Origin: Streptomyces sp. NRRL S-455
GTDB taxonomy: Bacteria; Actinomycetota; Actinomycetes; Streptomycetales; Streptomycetaceae
NCBI RefSeq assembly: GCF_000717875.1
Contig: NZ_JOCT01000035.1
Coordinates: forward strand, 1-64,000
Direction of reading: 5' to 3'
DNA: 64,000 nt
Shown: one piece after another, positions 57,638-64,000 of the stretch
How the letters are laid out: every line of letters begins with the position of its first letter
Numbering within the stretch: the first letter of the stretch is position 1
The notes under the pieces: model-generated
The model's input: the letters and a program-made list of their open reading frames with translations, nothing else
What the model was told of the DNA's origin: nothing
Databases searched by the model: none
Made by a program: the position numbers and the translations under genes

Positions 57638-57760
57638 TTAGAGGGCCGGCGCGTTCGTCGCGCGGCAACACACCCGGTCGAAGTCGTGGTCCTGACGGGA
57701 CGGCCAGAAGGGCTCGAGGTCATGGCGACCTGTCGCGGTGTGCTTCTGGTAGCTGGCCAT
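57638..57760 (-). CDS. Small conserved protein between glnII and glnRII
   Basis: A 40-residue peptide beginning MASYQKHTATGRHDLEPFWPS and ending with RQDHDFDRVCCRATNAPAL. It contains a Cys pair and several His and Asp that could bind metal. No ribosome binding site is strong, but a gene of this size is, from memory, conserved at this place in Streptomyces. Function unknown. Confidence is limited because the length is small. Confidence 0.5.
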   Translation of the reverse strand: MASYQKHTATGRHDLEPFWPSRQDHDFDRVCCRATNAPAL

Positions 57761-57834
57761 GGGCCTATTGAAGCAGAGCGGAGCGGGCACCGGGACCCTC
57801 CTCTCACAGCGTGGACGCTCCCACGGACAACGCG

Positions 57835-57866
57835 AGGGGCGCCCACCGCGAACGGTGGGCGCCCCT
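57835..57866. terminator. Terminator of glnII
   Basis: A perfect 14-bp stem, AGGGGCGCCCACCG with its complement, and a CGAA loop, 19 bp past the glnII stop on the minus strand. Confidence 0.9.
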
Positions 57867-57885
57867 GCGGACTCCTGCGGGAGGA

Positions 57886-58917
57886 TCAGACCTGGCCGGC
57901 CTTCTCCAGCGCCGAGCAGCAGGTGTCGACGAGCAGGCGGGTCACCACGTACGGGTCGACGTTGGCGTTCGGACGGCGGTCCTCGATGTACCCCTTGCCG
58001 TCCTTCTCGACCTGCCACGGGATACGGACCGAGGCACCACGGTTCGAGACGCCGTAGGAGAACTTGTCCCACGGGGCGGTCTCGTGCAGACCGGTCAGAC
58101 GGTCGTCGATACCGGCGCCGTAGTTCTTGACGTGGTCGAGCGGCTTGGAGCCCTCACCGAGCGACTCGGCCGCGGTGATGATCGCGTCGTAGGACTCGCG
58201 CATCGCCTTGGTGGAGAAGTTGGTGTGCGCGCCGGCGCCGTTCCAGTCGCCCTTGACCGGCTTCGGGTCCAGGGTGGCGGCGACGTCGAAGTCCTCCGCG
58301 GTGCGGTAGAGCAGCCAGCGGGCCACCCACAGCTGGTCCGAGACCTCCAGCGGGGACAGCGGGCCGACCTGGAACTCCCACTGGCCGGGCATGACCTCGG
58401 CGTTGATGCCGGACAGGCCGAGGCCCGCCTTCAGGCAGTTGTCGAGGTGCGCCTCGACGACGTCACGGCCGAAGATCTCGTCGGCGCCGACACCGCAGTA
58501 GTAGCCGCCCTGCGGGGCCGGGAAGCCGCCCTTGGGGAAGCCGAGCGGGTAGCCGTCCTTGAAGAAGGTGTACTCCTGCTCGATGCCGAAGATCGGCTCC
58601 TGAGCGGCGAACTTCTCCGCGACCTCCGCCAGCGCGGCACGGGTGTTGCTGGGGTGCGGGGTGAGGTCGATGTTCAGGACCTCGCACAGCACCAGGATGT
58701 CGTCGCCGCCGCGGATCGGGTCCGGGCAGGTGAAGACCGGCTTGAGGACGCAGTCCGAGGCGTGGCCCTCGGCCTGGTTGGTGGAGGACCCGTCGAAGCC
58801 CCAGATCGGCAGCGCGTCCAGACCGGCGGGGGAACCCGCGATGATCTTGGTCTTGGAACGCAGTTTGGCCGTCGGCTCGGTGCCGTCGATCCAGATGTAC
58901 TCAGCCTTGAAGGTCAC
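57886..58917 (-). CDS. glnII: Glutamine synthetase type II (eukaryote-like)
   Basis: Ammonium assimilation: ATP-dependent glutamine synthesis, GSII family, 343 residues. The beta-grasp N terminus is FKAEYIWIDGTEPTAKLRSK. Catalytic stretches: WGFDGSSTNQAEGHASDCVL, EQEYTFFKDGYPLGFP, the GINAEVMPGQWEFQVGP block, GDWNGAGAHTNFSTKAMRE, and NRGASVRIPWQVEKDGKGY near the C terminus. GTG 58917 has GAGGA with an 8-bp gap and starts the conserved part; ATG 58926 would sit against GAGG and add 3 residues. A full GlnR-type box lies upstream. GSII enzymes are not adenylylated, so control is expected to be transcriptional. Confidence 0.95.
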   Translation of the reverse strand: MTFKAEYIWIDGTEPTAKLRSKTKIIAGSPAGLDALPIWGFDGSSTNQAEGHASDCVLKPVFTCPDPIRGGDDILVLCEVLNIDLTPHPSNTRAALAEVAEKFAAQEPIFGIEQEYTFFKDGYPLGFPKGGFPAPQGGYYCGVGADEIFGRDVVEAHLDNCLKAGLGLSGINAEVMPGQWEFQVGPLSPLEVSDQLWVARWLLYRTAEDFDVAATLDPKPVKGDWNGAGAHTNFSTKAMRESYDAIITAAESLGEGSKPLDHVKNYGAGIDDRLTGLHETAPWDKFSYGVSNRGASVRIPWQVEKDGKGYIEDRRPNANVDPYVVTRLLVDTCCSALEKAGQV

Positions 58918-59017
58918 GGGCCACATCCTCGGGTGTGTCTGGGCGCGTATCGCGGGTGCTTGCGGCGCTGCGGCACTGGGGCGCCGCGTCTGCTGCCCGG
59001 CAGCCTGACAACAGGCG

Positions 59018-59055
59018 ATTTCCCGTCCATTGCTCGAATGTGAACCCCGTGTTAC
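59018..59055 (-). promoter_or_regulatory. GlnR-type box upstream of glnII
   Basis: On the minus strand: GTAAC-N6-TTCAC-N6-GCAAT-N6-GAAAT, four half-sites at exact 11-bp spacing, 101-138 bp upstream of the start codon. This is the known arrangement of GlnR boxes (gTnAc-n6-GaAAc repeated). It would allow GlnR or GlnRII to control glnII in response to nitrogen. Confidence 0.8.
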
Positions 59056-59110
59056 CTGGTGACGCAGTGCGGCACCTCACGCTGTGAGGGCGTTCGGCGG
59101 CCCCCGGGCG

Positions 59111-59147
59111 CCGGTCACCGGCTTCCCTCCGTCAGGCCGGTGACCGG
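59111..59147. terminator. Hairpin, distal terminator of the secreted protein gene
   Basis: CCGGTCACCGGC pairs perfectly with GCCGGTGACCGG over a 13-nt loop. It lies beyond the stem at 59172-59209 on the minus strand. Confidence 0.55.
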
Positions 59148-59171
59148 TGCCGGGGCGTCCCGGACGACACG

Positions 59172-59209
59172 CCGGTCCTGCTGCCCCTGGCCGGGAGCAG
59201 CAGGACCGG
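59172..59209. terminator. Terminator of the secreted protein gene
   Basis: CCGGTCCTGCTGC pairs perfectly with GCAGCAGGACCGG, 13 bp, with a 12-nt loop, about 65 bp past the stop on the minus strand. Confidence 0.7.
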
Positions 59210-59274
59210 TGACACGTACGAGGGGCGGCCGAGGGGTGGGCCGCCGCCTCAGTGACTCACTCGTCCGTAACGCC

Positions 59275-59994
59275 TCACCCCACCTTTTCGATCACGGCCC
59301 GGCGGATCAGGAACTTGCCGGGCTCACGGACCTGTTCGAAGGCCGCGTTGTTGAGCAGCACACAGCTGCCGGAGACCGAAGTGACCTCCACCGTCGTGGA
59401 CTTGTTGTTGTCCAGGTTGGTGACCTTCAGCTTCGTGCCGGCCGGGAACTGGTTGCTGGACGCGGCGGGCGCACCGCCCTCGCCGGAGAGGGTGACGGTG
59501 GAGCCGTTGCACACCTGCTGCCCGGAGGCCGCGGCGCCCCCGCCGGCGTTGTCCGCCGGAGCGGACTCCGCGGGCTGCGAGGCCTGGGCATCCCCGGCCT
59601 CCTCGCCGCCACCGGCCTGCTCACCACCGGCCTGCTCACCGCCCTGCGCGGGCTGCGACGGCTGCGCGGTCTGGGAGTCCTGAGCCGACTCCCCGACCGC
59701 GCACCCCGACGCCTCCTGCTTCCGCTTGATCTCCTCGATGACCGCCTGGCGGTTGGCGATCCGGGCCTCCGACTGCGCGTCGGGATTGGCCTGCTGGTCG
59801 GCGATGAACTTCTCGTTGTTGCCGAGAGCGGTGGCGAGTCCCAGGCAGGCCGTCGACTCCGAGGCCGACTTGGTGGCCGGTGGCGTGGCGTTCGACGTGC
59901 TCGCCATGACGAAAGCCCCGCCTCCCGCCACCGTCATCGCGCTCACCAGCAGCGCGATCTTCTTCTTCGGACCGAGAGTTCTCCTACGCGACAT
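59275..59994 (-). CDS. Secreted hypothetical protein with Gln/Ala/Gly-rich linker
   Basis: A 239-residue exported protein. A basic start (MSRRRTLGPKKK) precedes a hydrophobic signal sequence (about 13-30, IALLVSAMTVAGGGAFVM). A helical part follows (about 45-105, with CLGLATALGNNEKF and RQAVIEEIKRKQEASGC). A low-complexity linker rich in Gln, Ala, Gly and Glu (about 105-160) leads to a small beta-rich C-terminal domain with VCNGSTVTLSGEGGA, KLKVTNLDNNKSTTVEV and SGSCVLLNNAAFEQVREPGK. That last part resembles a double-psi beta barrel (RlpA-like), which binds peptidoglycan; this is a tentative structural reading. Cysteines could pair. Confidence 0.82.
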   Translation of the reverse strand: MSRRRTLGPKKKIALLVSAMTVAGGGAFVMASTSNATPPATKSASESTACLGLATALGNNEKFIADQQANPDAQSEARIANRQAVIEEIKRKQEASGCAVGESAQDSQTAQPSQPAQGGEQAGGEQAGGGEEAGDAQASQPAESAPADNAGGGAAASGQQVCNGSTVTLSGEGGAPAASSNQFPAGTKLKVTNLDNNKSTTVEVTSVSGSCVLLNNAAFEQVREPGKFLIRRAVIEKVG

Positions 59995-60104
59995 GCGCGC
60001 CTCCTGAAGAGGTAGGGGAGCGTACGCCGCTATGTACGAGATACCGAACGAGGTTACTCAGCAGTTACAGGAGTCAGTGAAGTGACGTGCGTCACCGCGT
60101 CCGT

Positions 60105-60467
60105 TTACCTGCGCGACATGGCGTCCTGCACGGCCTCGTCGGTGCGTGCGACCACGGCCGTACCGTCGTCCGCGGTGATGATCGGCCGCTGGATCAGCTT
60201 GGGGTGCTCGGCCAGGGCCCTGATCCACCGGTCCCGCGCATCCGCGTCCCTGGCCCACTCCTTCACGCCGAGCTCCTTGGCGACGGCCTCCTGGGTGCGG
60301 GTGATGTCCCAGGGTTCGAGGCCGAGCCGGTCCAGCACCTGCCGGATCTCGTCCTCGCTCGGCACGTCCTCCAGGTAACGGCGGACGGTGTAGTCGGCGC
60401 CCTCGGCGTCGAGCAGCCGCACGGCACTGCGGCACTTGGAACAGGCCGGGTTGATCCAGATCTCCAT
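60105..60467 (-). CDS. ArsC/Spx-family thiol oxidoreductase-like protein
   Basis: A 120-residue thioredoxin-fold protein of the arsenate reductase/Spx family. The catalytic cysteines sit in NPACSKCRSAVRLLD (CxxC, about residues 8-12). Conserved ArsC positions follow: YLEDVPSEDEIRQVLDRLG, then HPKLIQRPIITADD with the Arg-Pro of the active site. The family includes arsenate reductases, Spx-like stress regulators and YffB proteins; without neighbouring ars genes the function is left open. Start ATG 60467 gives the family length. Confidence 0.87.
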   Translation of the reverse strand: MEIWINPACSKCRSAVRLLDAEGADYTVRRYLEDVPSEDEIRQVLDRLGLEPWDITRTQEAVAKELGVKEWARDADARDRWIRALAEHPKLIQRPIITADDGTAVVARTDEAVQDAMSRR

Positions 60468-60696
60468 GGATCTCACAGTACGCGCCATCGACTCTGTTCG
60501 ATTTTCTGCCGACTCACCCGCCCCTCCCGGAGCTGCCGTGACGCGGCGCCAATTTCCCTCCCCACCTGGGCGTTTGCAGGACTCTGCGGACTCCCCGATG
60601 TCAGTGCCCGGCGGTAAACTGTAAGCAGTGTTCGAGGGTGGCGCCGGGGACACCGACGTCCTTCGTGAGCCACCCGACCGCGACAGGAGGATGCCT

Positions 60697-61011
60697 GTGC
60701 CCGCTGCCGCTCTGAAGCCGAAGCCGTTGCCCACCCAGTCCACCGCGAAGCGCCCCGTCCTGTTCGACTCGCCGTACGCGCCCGTGGAGAAGCGGCCGCT
60801 GCCGCCGGGCCGGCCGCGCGAGTGGTACGTCACGCACAACCGCCGCCTCAAGGCGATGCGACTCGCCATCGCGCTGCTCGACTCCGGCGTCCACATGCCG
60901 AACCAGGCTCGGAACGAGACGATCCGCGACACGGCGGAACTGATCGGCGTCCACCCGCCGTCGGACACGACGTGCCACATGGTGCGGGCGCTCATGCGGT
61001 ACGCGCGCTGA
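60697..61011 (+). CDS. Hypothetical small basic protein
   Basis: A 104-residue soluble basic protein. GTG 60697 is preferred because the ribosome binding site AGGAGG ends 6 bp before it; ATG 60691 would put it directly next to the site. The N-terminal 35 residues are Pro/Lys/Arg-rich and probably disordered. A conserved-looking middle, REWYVTHNRRLKAMRLAIALLDSG, leads to VHMPNQARNETIRDTAELIG and the end MVRALMRYAR. I recognise no domain. It is divergent from the ArsC-like gene and followed by a hairpin. Confidence 0.78.
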   Translation: MPAAALKPKPLPTQSTAKRPVLFDSPYAPVEKRPLPPGRPREWYVTHNRRLKAMRLAIALLDSGVHMPNQARNETIRDTAELIGVHPPSDTTCHMVRALMRYAR

Positions 61012-61027
61012 CCCGAGCCCTGTCCGA

Positions 61028-61066
61028 AGCGCCGGGTGCCCTGCTTCTTCCGGGGTGCCCGGCGCT
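61028..61066. terminator. Bidirectional terminator
   Basis: AGCGCCGGG pairs with CCCGGCGCT, extended by five inner pairs including two G-U, with a short loop. It lies between the small basic protein gene (plus) and the hydrolase-kinase gene (minus). Confidence 0.7.
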
Positions 61067-61083
61067 CGGTCATGCCGGGTGAC

Positions 61084-62727
61084 TCAGGCGTACCGCTCCA
61101 GCAGCCCTGCCACATACGCCTCCAGCCGCCCGCCCAGCACCTCCGGCGTCAGATCGGTCCGCCCCAGATCCCGCCATGGGCCCGCCAGCTTCGCCGCGTC
61201 GGGGACGTAGGCCAGCGTGTCGAGCAGCCGCCAGTACAGGTGGTCCGGGCCGTCGGCCAACCGCTGGCCGCCCTGGGCCTCGTAGCGCTCCCGGAACGCG
61301 AGGCCGTACTCCGGGCCGTGCAGCAGCGCCAGCCCCGTCGAGCAGTGGGCGACGTCCAGGTCGGCGGGCCCCCAGGAGGTCTCCACCCAGTCGACGACCC
61401 CGCTGATCCGCAGACCGTCCCCCGAGCCCGTGAACAGTACGTTCCCCGGGTGGTAGTCCCGGTGCAGGAAGCAGCCCTCGTACGGTGGAGCATCCCGGCG
61501 GATCACGTCCACCGCCCGCTCCCACATCGCCCCTCCCGGCGCGTTCACCCGCTCGGGGGAGGTCCACGCCTGGTACCGCCGAGGGCGTTCCTCGGGAACC
61601 ACCCGGTGGATCCGGGCCAGCTGAGCCGCCAGCAGGTCCACCCGCCGGTCGAGGTCCTCCTCGTCCACCCGGACCCGCCCCGGCAGCACGGACATCAGCA
61701 GGGACGGGTGGTCACAGTGCTCGGCGGTCGCGTCCACGCCGATCAGCTCGGGGGCCGGAATGCCCTCCTGGTCCGCCAGAAGTGCGAGGATCTCCGCCTC
61801 GCGGGCCAGCAGCCCGGGCGCGTGCCGCCGGAAGAAGGGCTTCACGAAGGTCCGCAGGGCGAGCGCGGTGCCGTCGTCGAGGACGAGCCGCCGCATCTGG
61901 GCGCTCCAGCCACCCGTCAGGAAATCCGACGTGTCGACTGAGCGACCCTCCGGGAGCTGCTTGGCCACCCACGCCCGGGTCGCGGTCCAGCCCCGCTCGC
62001 CGAGTCCGGACAGCACGGCGGTGACGAACTCCCGTCCGTCGTCGGGGTGGTCACGGAACCACAGGCCCAACCGGTGCTCCGCCTCGGGAAGTTCCCAGTG
62101 GGTGATCTGCGCCCGCCGGGCCAGCGCCTCCGAGACGGCCTCCGTCACGGCCGGCGGGATGACCTCGTCCGTGCCCGGCACCGCGAGCACCGCCCGCCCC
62201 TCGTACGCCCGCAGCACGTCGAGCGCGGGCGAGTCGCGCCAGCTCCCGGGCCTGCGGATGAGCGCGCTGAACCGGCCGTCGCCCTCGCCGAACGGCACGT
62301 CCCACGCCTCGGCCGTGTACACCGCGGGCGCGCACAACCCGAGGGCCGCCACCCGGTCGTCCCCGTAGTGCCGCACCAGGTCGGCCACCGTCTGGCCGCT
62401 CATGCTGAACCCGACCAGGATCAACGGCTCGTCCAAGCGCGCGTACGCGTCGATGACGGAGACGGCCTGGTCGAAGCGGCGGCGCAGGCTCAGCTCGCGC
62501 AGCACGCCGGTGCTCTCCCCGTGTCCCGAGAAGTCGAAGGTGAGAGCCCGGCAGCCGTGGGCGGCGAACTCCTCGAGCAGCGGCACCAGCCGCTCCTTCG
62601 TGCCCTTGCCCGCGCCGTGCAGCAGGACGGCGGTCGCCCTGGTCGGCTCACCGCGTTCGGCACCGCCGCACAGCCCACTGAGTCGTTCGCCGTCGACGGT
62701 GTGTGTGAAGGGGATCAACTCGCTCAT
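61084..62727 (-). CDS. Fusion of alpha/beta hydrolase and APH-type kinase
   Basis: A single 547-residue protein with two unrelated enzymatic modules. Residues about 1-245 are an alpha/beta hydrolase: VLLHGAGKGTKERLVP oxyanion region, FDFSGHGESTG, the nucleophile elbow LVGFSMSGQTV (Ser in GFSMSG), an acidic residue in VPGTDEVIPP and the catalytic His in LPEAEHRLGL. Residues about 260-547 form an aminoglycoside-phosphotransferase-fold kinase: LRTFVKPFFRRH, then the catalytic loop CFLHRDYHPGNVLFTGSG and the metal site GVVDWVETSWGPADLDVAH. Both active sites look complete. The fused substrate is unknown; it may acylate/deacylate and phosphorylate the same antibiotic or metabolite. ATG 62727 is the start. 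Confidence 0.88.
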   Translation of the reverse strand: MSELIPFTHTVDGERLSGLCGGAERGEPTRATAVLLHGAGKGTKERLVPLLEEFAAHGCRALTFDFSGHGESTGVLRELSLRRRFDQAVSVIDAYARLDEPLILVGFSMSGQTVADLVRHYGDDRVAALGLCAPAVYTAEAWDVPFGEGDGRFSALIRRPGSWRDSPALDVLRAYEGRAVLAVPGTDEVIPPAVTEAVSEALARRAQITHWELPEAEHRLGLWFRDHPDDGREFVTAVLSGLGERGWTATRAWVAKQLPEGRSVDTSDFLTGGWSAQMRRLVLDDGTALALRTFVKPFFRRHAPGLLAREAEILALLADQEGIPAPELIGVDATAEHCDHPSLLMSVLPGRVRVDEEDLDRRVDLLAAQLARIHRVVPEERPRRYQAWTSPERVNAPGGAMWERAVDVIRRDAPPYEGCFLHRDYHPGNVLFTGSGDGLRISGVVDWVETSWGPADLDVAHCSTGLALLHGPEYGLAFRERYEAQGGQRLADGPDHLYWRLLDTLAYVPDAAKLAGPWRDLGRTDLTPEVLGGRLEAYVAGLLERYA

Positions 62728-62767
62728 GCGGCCATTCATTCACGCGGCGTGGCCTCATGAGGGGTGA

Positions 62768-63352
62768 TCACAAACCGGGGGCTCCCCAGAGCGGGAACCA
62801 GCGGCCCAGGTCCTGCTCGATGCGCAGGTCGTCGGCGAGCGCGGCTCGCACCTGGAGTTCCAGTGCGTTGTCACGTCGTTCCGTCCCGCCCGGCAGGGGC
62901 GCGAACGGGTAGAAGGTGCCTCGCTTGTAGAGGTAGACCAGCGCGAGCCGCCGTCCGGACCGGTCCCGGAACCCGGCCAGGGAGCACAGCAGTTGAGGTC
63001 CGAACCCGTTGACCTCCAGCTGGCTGTTGACGGCGTGCAGGTCGTTCACGAGCTCGGGAAGCAGGCCGGGGGCGCGGTGCGAGACCAGCCAGGAGTAGCC
63101 GTAATCGTCCTGCCGCAGTTCCACCGGCGGGCCCTCGCGGTCGGTGTCCGCGTCGAGCAGTGCCCGCACCTCTCGGTGGGTCTGCTCGAAGGCCGCGCCC
63201 TCGGCCGTGGCGAAGCACACCGCGCCCTGCCCGGTCGGTGTGAAGCCGGCCGCGGCCTCCAGGGTCACGGCCGCCGACGGCAGTGCGAAGAGCCGGTCGA
63301 GATCCGCCGCGACCGGCTTGGTCCGGCCGAGCAGGATGTCCAGCAGCCCCAT
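62768..63352 (-). CDS. pspAB: PspA-associated protein PspAB
   Basis: A 194-residue soluble protein of the family that accompanies HtpX in actinobacteria. N terminus MGLLDILLGRTKPVAADLDR, followed by ALPSAAVTLEAAAGFTPTG and a mixed fold ending in LGRWFPLWGAPGL. ATG 63352 lies 7 bp after the htpX stop on the same strand, so htpX and pspAB are in one operon with htpX first. It is thought to help membrane-stress responses; the mechanism is unknown. Confidence 0.87.
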   Translation of the reverse strand: MGLLDILLGRTKPVAADLDRLFALPSAAVTLEAAAGFTPTGQGAVCFATAEGAAFEQTHREVRALLDADTDREGPPVELRQDDYGYSWLVSHRAPGLLPELVNDLHAVNSQLEVNGFGPQLLCSLAGFRDRSGRRLALVYLYKRGTFYPFAPLPGGTERRDNALELQVRAALADDLRIEQDLGRWFPLWGAPGL

Positions 63353-63359
63353 GCCCCGC

Positions 63360-64000
63360 TCACACCCCTCCGGGCGCCGTCGTCTCGCCCAGCTCGGCGG
63401 AGATCCGGCCCAACTGGTCGAGCCGCTGCTCCAGGCTCGGGTGGGTCGAGAAGAGCCGTGCGACACCGGGCTCGCGGCCGAGTGCCGGGGTGAAGTAGAA
63501 GGCGTTGAAGGCCTGGGCGGTGCGCAGGTCCTCGGTCGGGATGCGGGCGATGTCGCCGGAGACCTTGGTGAGCGCGGAGGCCAGCGCCGAGGGCCGGCCG
63601 GTGAGCAGGGCCGCCGCCCGGTCCGCGGCCAGCTCCCGGTACCGGGACAGCGCCCGGATCAGCAGGAAACTGATCGCGTACACGGCCGCCGACACCCCCA
63701 TCACCGCGGCGAAGATCGCCGCCGTGTTCTGGTCTCGGCGGCCTTCGCCGAACAACTGCGAGTAGAAGGCGAACCGCACGATCAGTCCCGCGATCACGCC
63801 GAGGAACGAGGCGACGGTGATCACGGCGACGTCCTTGTGCGCCACGTGCGACAACTCGTGCGCGAGTACGCCCTCCAGCTCGGCCGGCTCCAGCCGCCTC
63901 AGCAGCCCCGTCGTCACACAGACCACGGCATGGTCGGCGTTCCGCCCGGTCGCGAACGCGTTCGGCATGTCCATGTTGGAGACGGCGACCACCGGCTTCG
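63360..64000 (-). CDS. htpX: HtpX-family membrane zinc metalloprotease (5' end outside the window)
   Basis: The C-terminal 213 residues or so of a membrane protease of family M48 that degrades misfolded membrane proteins. The zinc motif HELSH is in LAHELSHVAHKD; the third ligand Glu is in RYRELAADRAAAL. Membrane helices appear around SFLGVIAGLIVRFAFY and AAVMGVSAAVYAISFLLI. The upstream part (PNAFATGRNADHAVVCVTTG) is present, but the N-terminal membrane helices and start lie past 64000. The frame is open to the window edge. It shares an operon with pspAB. Confidence 0.93.
   Translation of the reverse strand, partial: KPVVAVSNMDMPNAFATGRNADHAVVCVTTGLLRRLEPAELEGVLAHELSHVAHKDVAVITVASFLGVIAGLIVRFAFYSQLFGEGRRDQNTAAIFAAVMGVSAAVYAISFLLIRALSRYRELAADRAAALLTGRPSALASALTKVSGDIARIPTEDLRTAQAFNAFYFTPALGREPGVARLFSTHPSLEQRLDQLGRISAELGETTAPGGV

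Larger units (their letters stand above)
58918..59274. other. Intergenic region upstream of glnII
   Basis: About 355 bp. It holds the glnII promoter and GlnR box near 59018-59055, then two terminator-type hairpins for the gene beyond (59111-59147 and 59172-59209). No small gene seen. Confidence 0.6.

Overview
The window is high-GC chromosomal DNA from a Streptomyces (family Streptomycetaceae). This rests on the extreme GC bias at third codon positions, GTG starts, actinobacterial families (NsrR, GlnE, GSII, AfsR/SARP, PspAB-HtpX, DUF1996, DUF3105), one rare TTA codon, and a gene order that I recognise from memory as that of the S. coelicolor SCO22xx core region (glnII - pullulanase - mal - glnE - nadE - glnA2 - panB - map), running in reverse. 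No database search was possible, so gene names rest on sequence recognition.

Layout. 0-6.4 kb: PhzF-like protein, heme oxygenase, methionine aminopeptidase, NADPH:F420 reductase and a site-2-type protease. 6.4-11.7 kb: an AfsR-like SARP regulator, convergent with a DrrA/DrrB-type ABC exporter whose upstream DNA carries phased repeats of the kind SARP proteins bind. 11.8-17.7 kb: panB, a membrane EEP-family protein, an MFS exporter, a frameshifted methyltransferase, a HAD hydrolase and an unknown protein. 17.6-20.45 kb: an accessory island bounded by two near-identical hairpins. It holds an internally duplicated protein gene and the decayed replication and integrase genes of an integrative element. 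20.5-29.8 kb: glnA2-type glutamine synthetase, flavohaemoprotein hmp with its NO-sensing repressor nsrR, a DUF3105/DUF305 pair, a CPBP protease, nadE, two VOC proteins and a PNPOx-like protein. 29.9-33.8 kb: glnE and a PAP2 protein.

33.9-47.7 kb is a complete alpha-glucan/maltodextrin locus: malR, malEFG, aglA, a secreted alpha-amylase and a large secreted amylopullulanase. Copies of an 11-bp palindrome CTTGCWGCAAG lie before malE, the amylase and the pullulanase, consistent with one MalR regulon. The amylase reading frame is broken by one base at the signal-peptide junction, so this strain (or this assembly) may lack that enzyme. A strong hairpin between malE and malF probably sets subunit ratios.

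47.7-57.5 kb: a tautomerase, a TetR regulator, a large membrane-anchored unknown protein, a TPR protein, a lipoprotein, a secreted DUF1996 protein with Gln/Asp/Gly repeats, a two-component system, an NAD-dependent epimerase and the orphan regulator glnRII. 57.6-59.1 kb: glnII with an intact GlnR-type box in its upstream DNA. 59.2-64 kb: a secreted unknown protein, an ArsC-like protein, a hydrolase-kinase fusion, and the PspAB-HtpX stress pair (htpX cut by the window edge).

The theme is nitrogen assimilation (glnII, glnRII, glnE, glnA2, nadE) interleaved with starch use. I saw no CRISPR array, rRNA or tRNA, and no complete secondary-metabolite cluster. The most unusual parts are the 17.6-20.4 kb island, the phased repeats in front of the ABC exporter and the hydrolase-kinase fusion.
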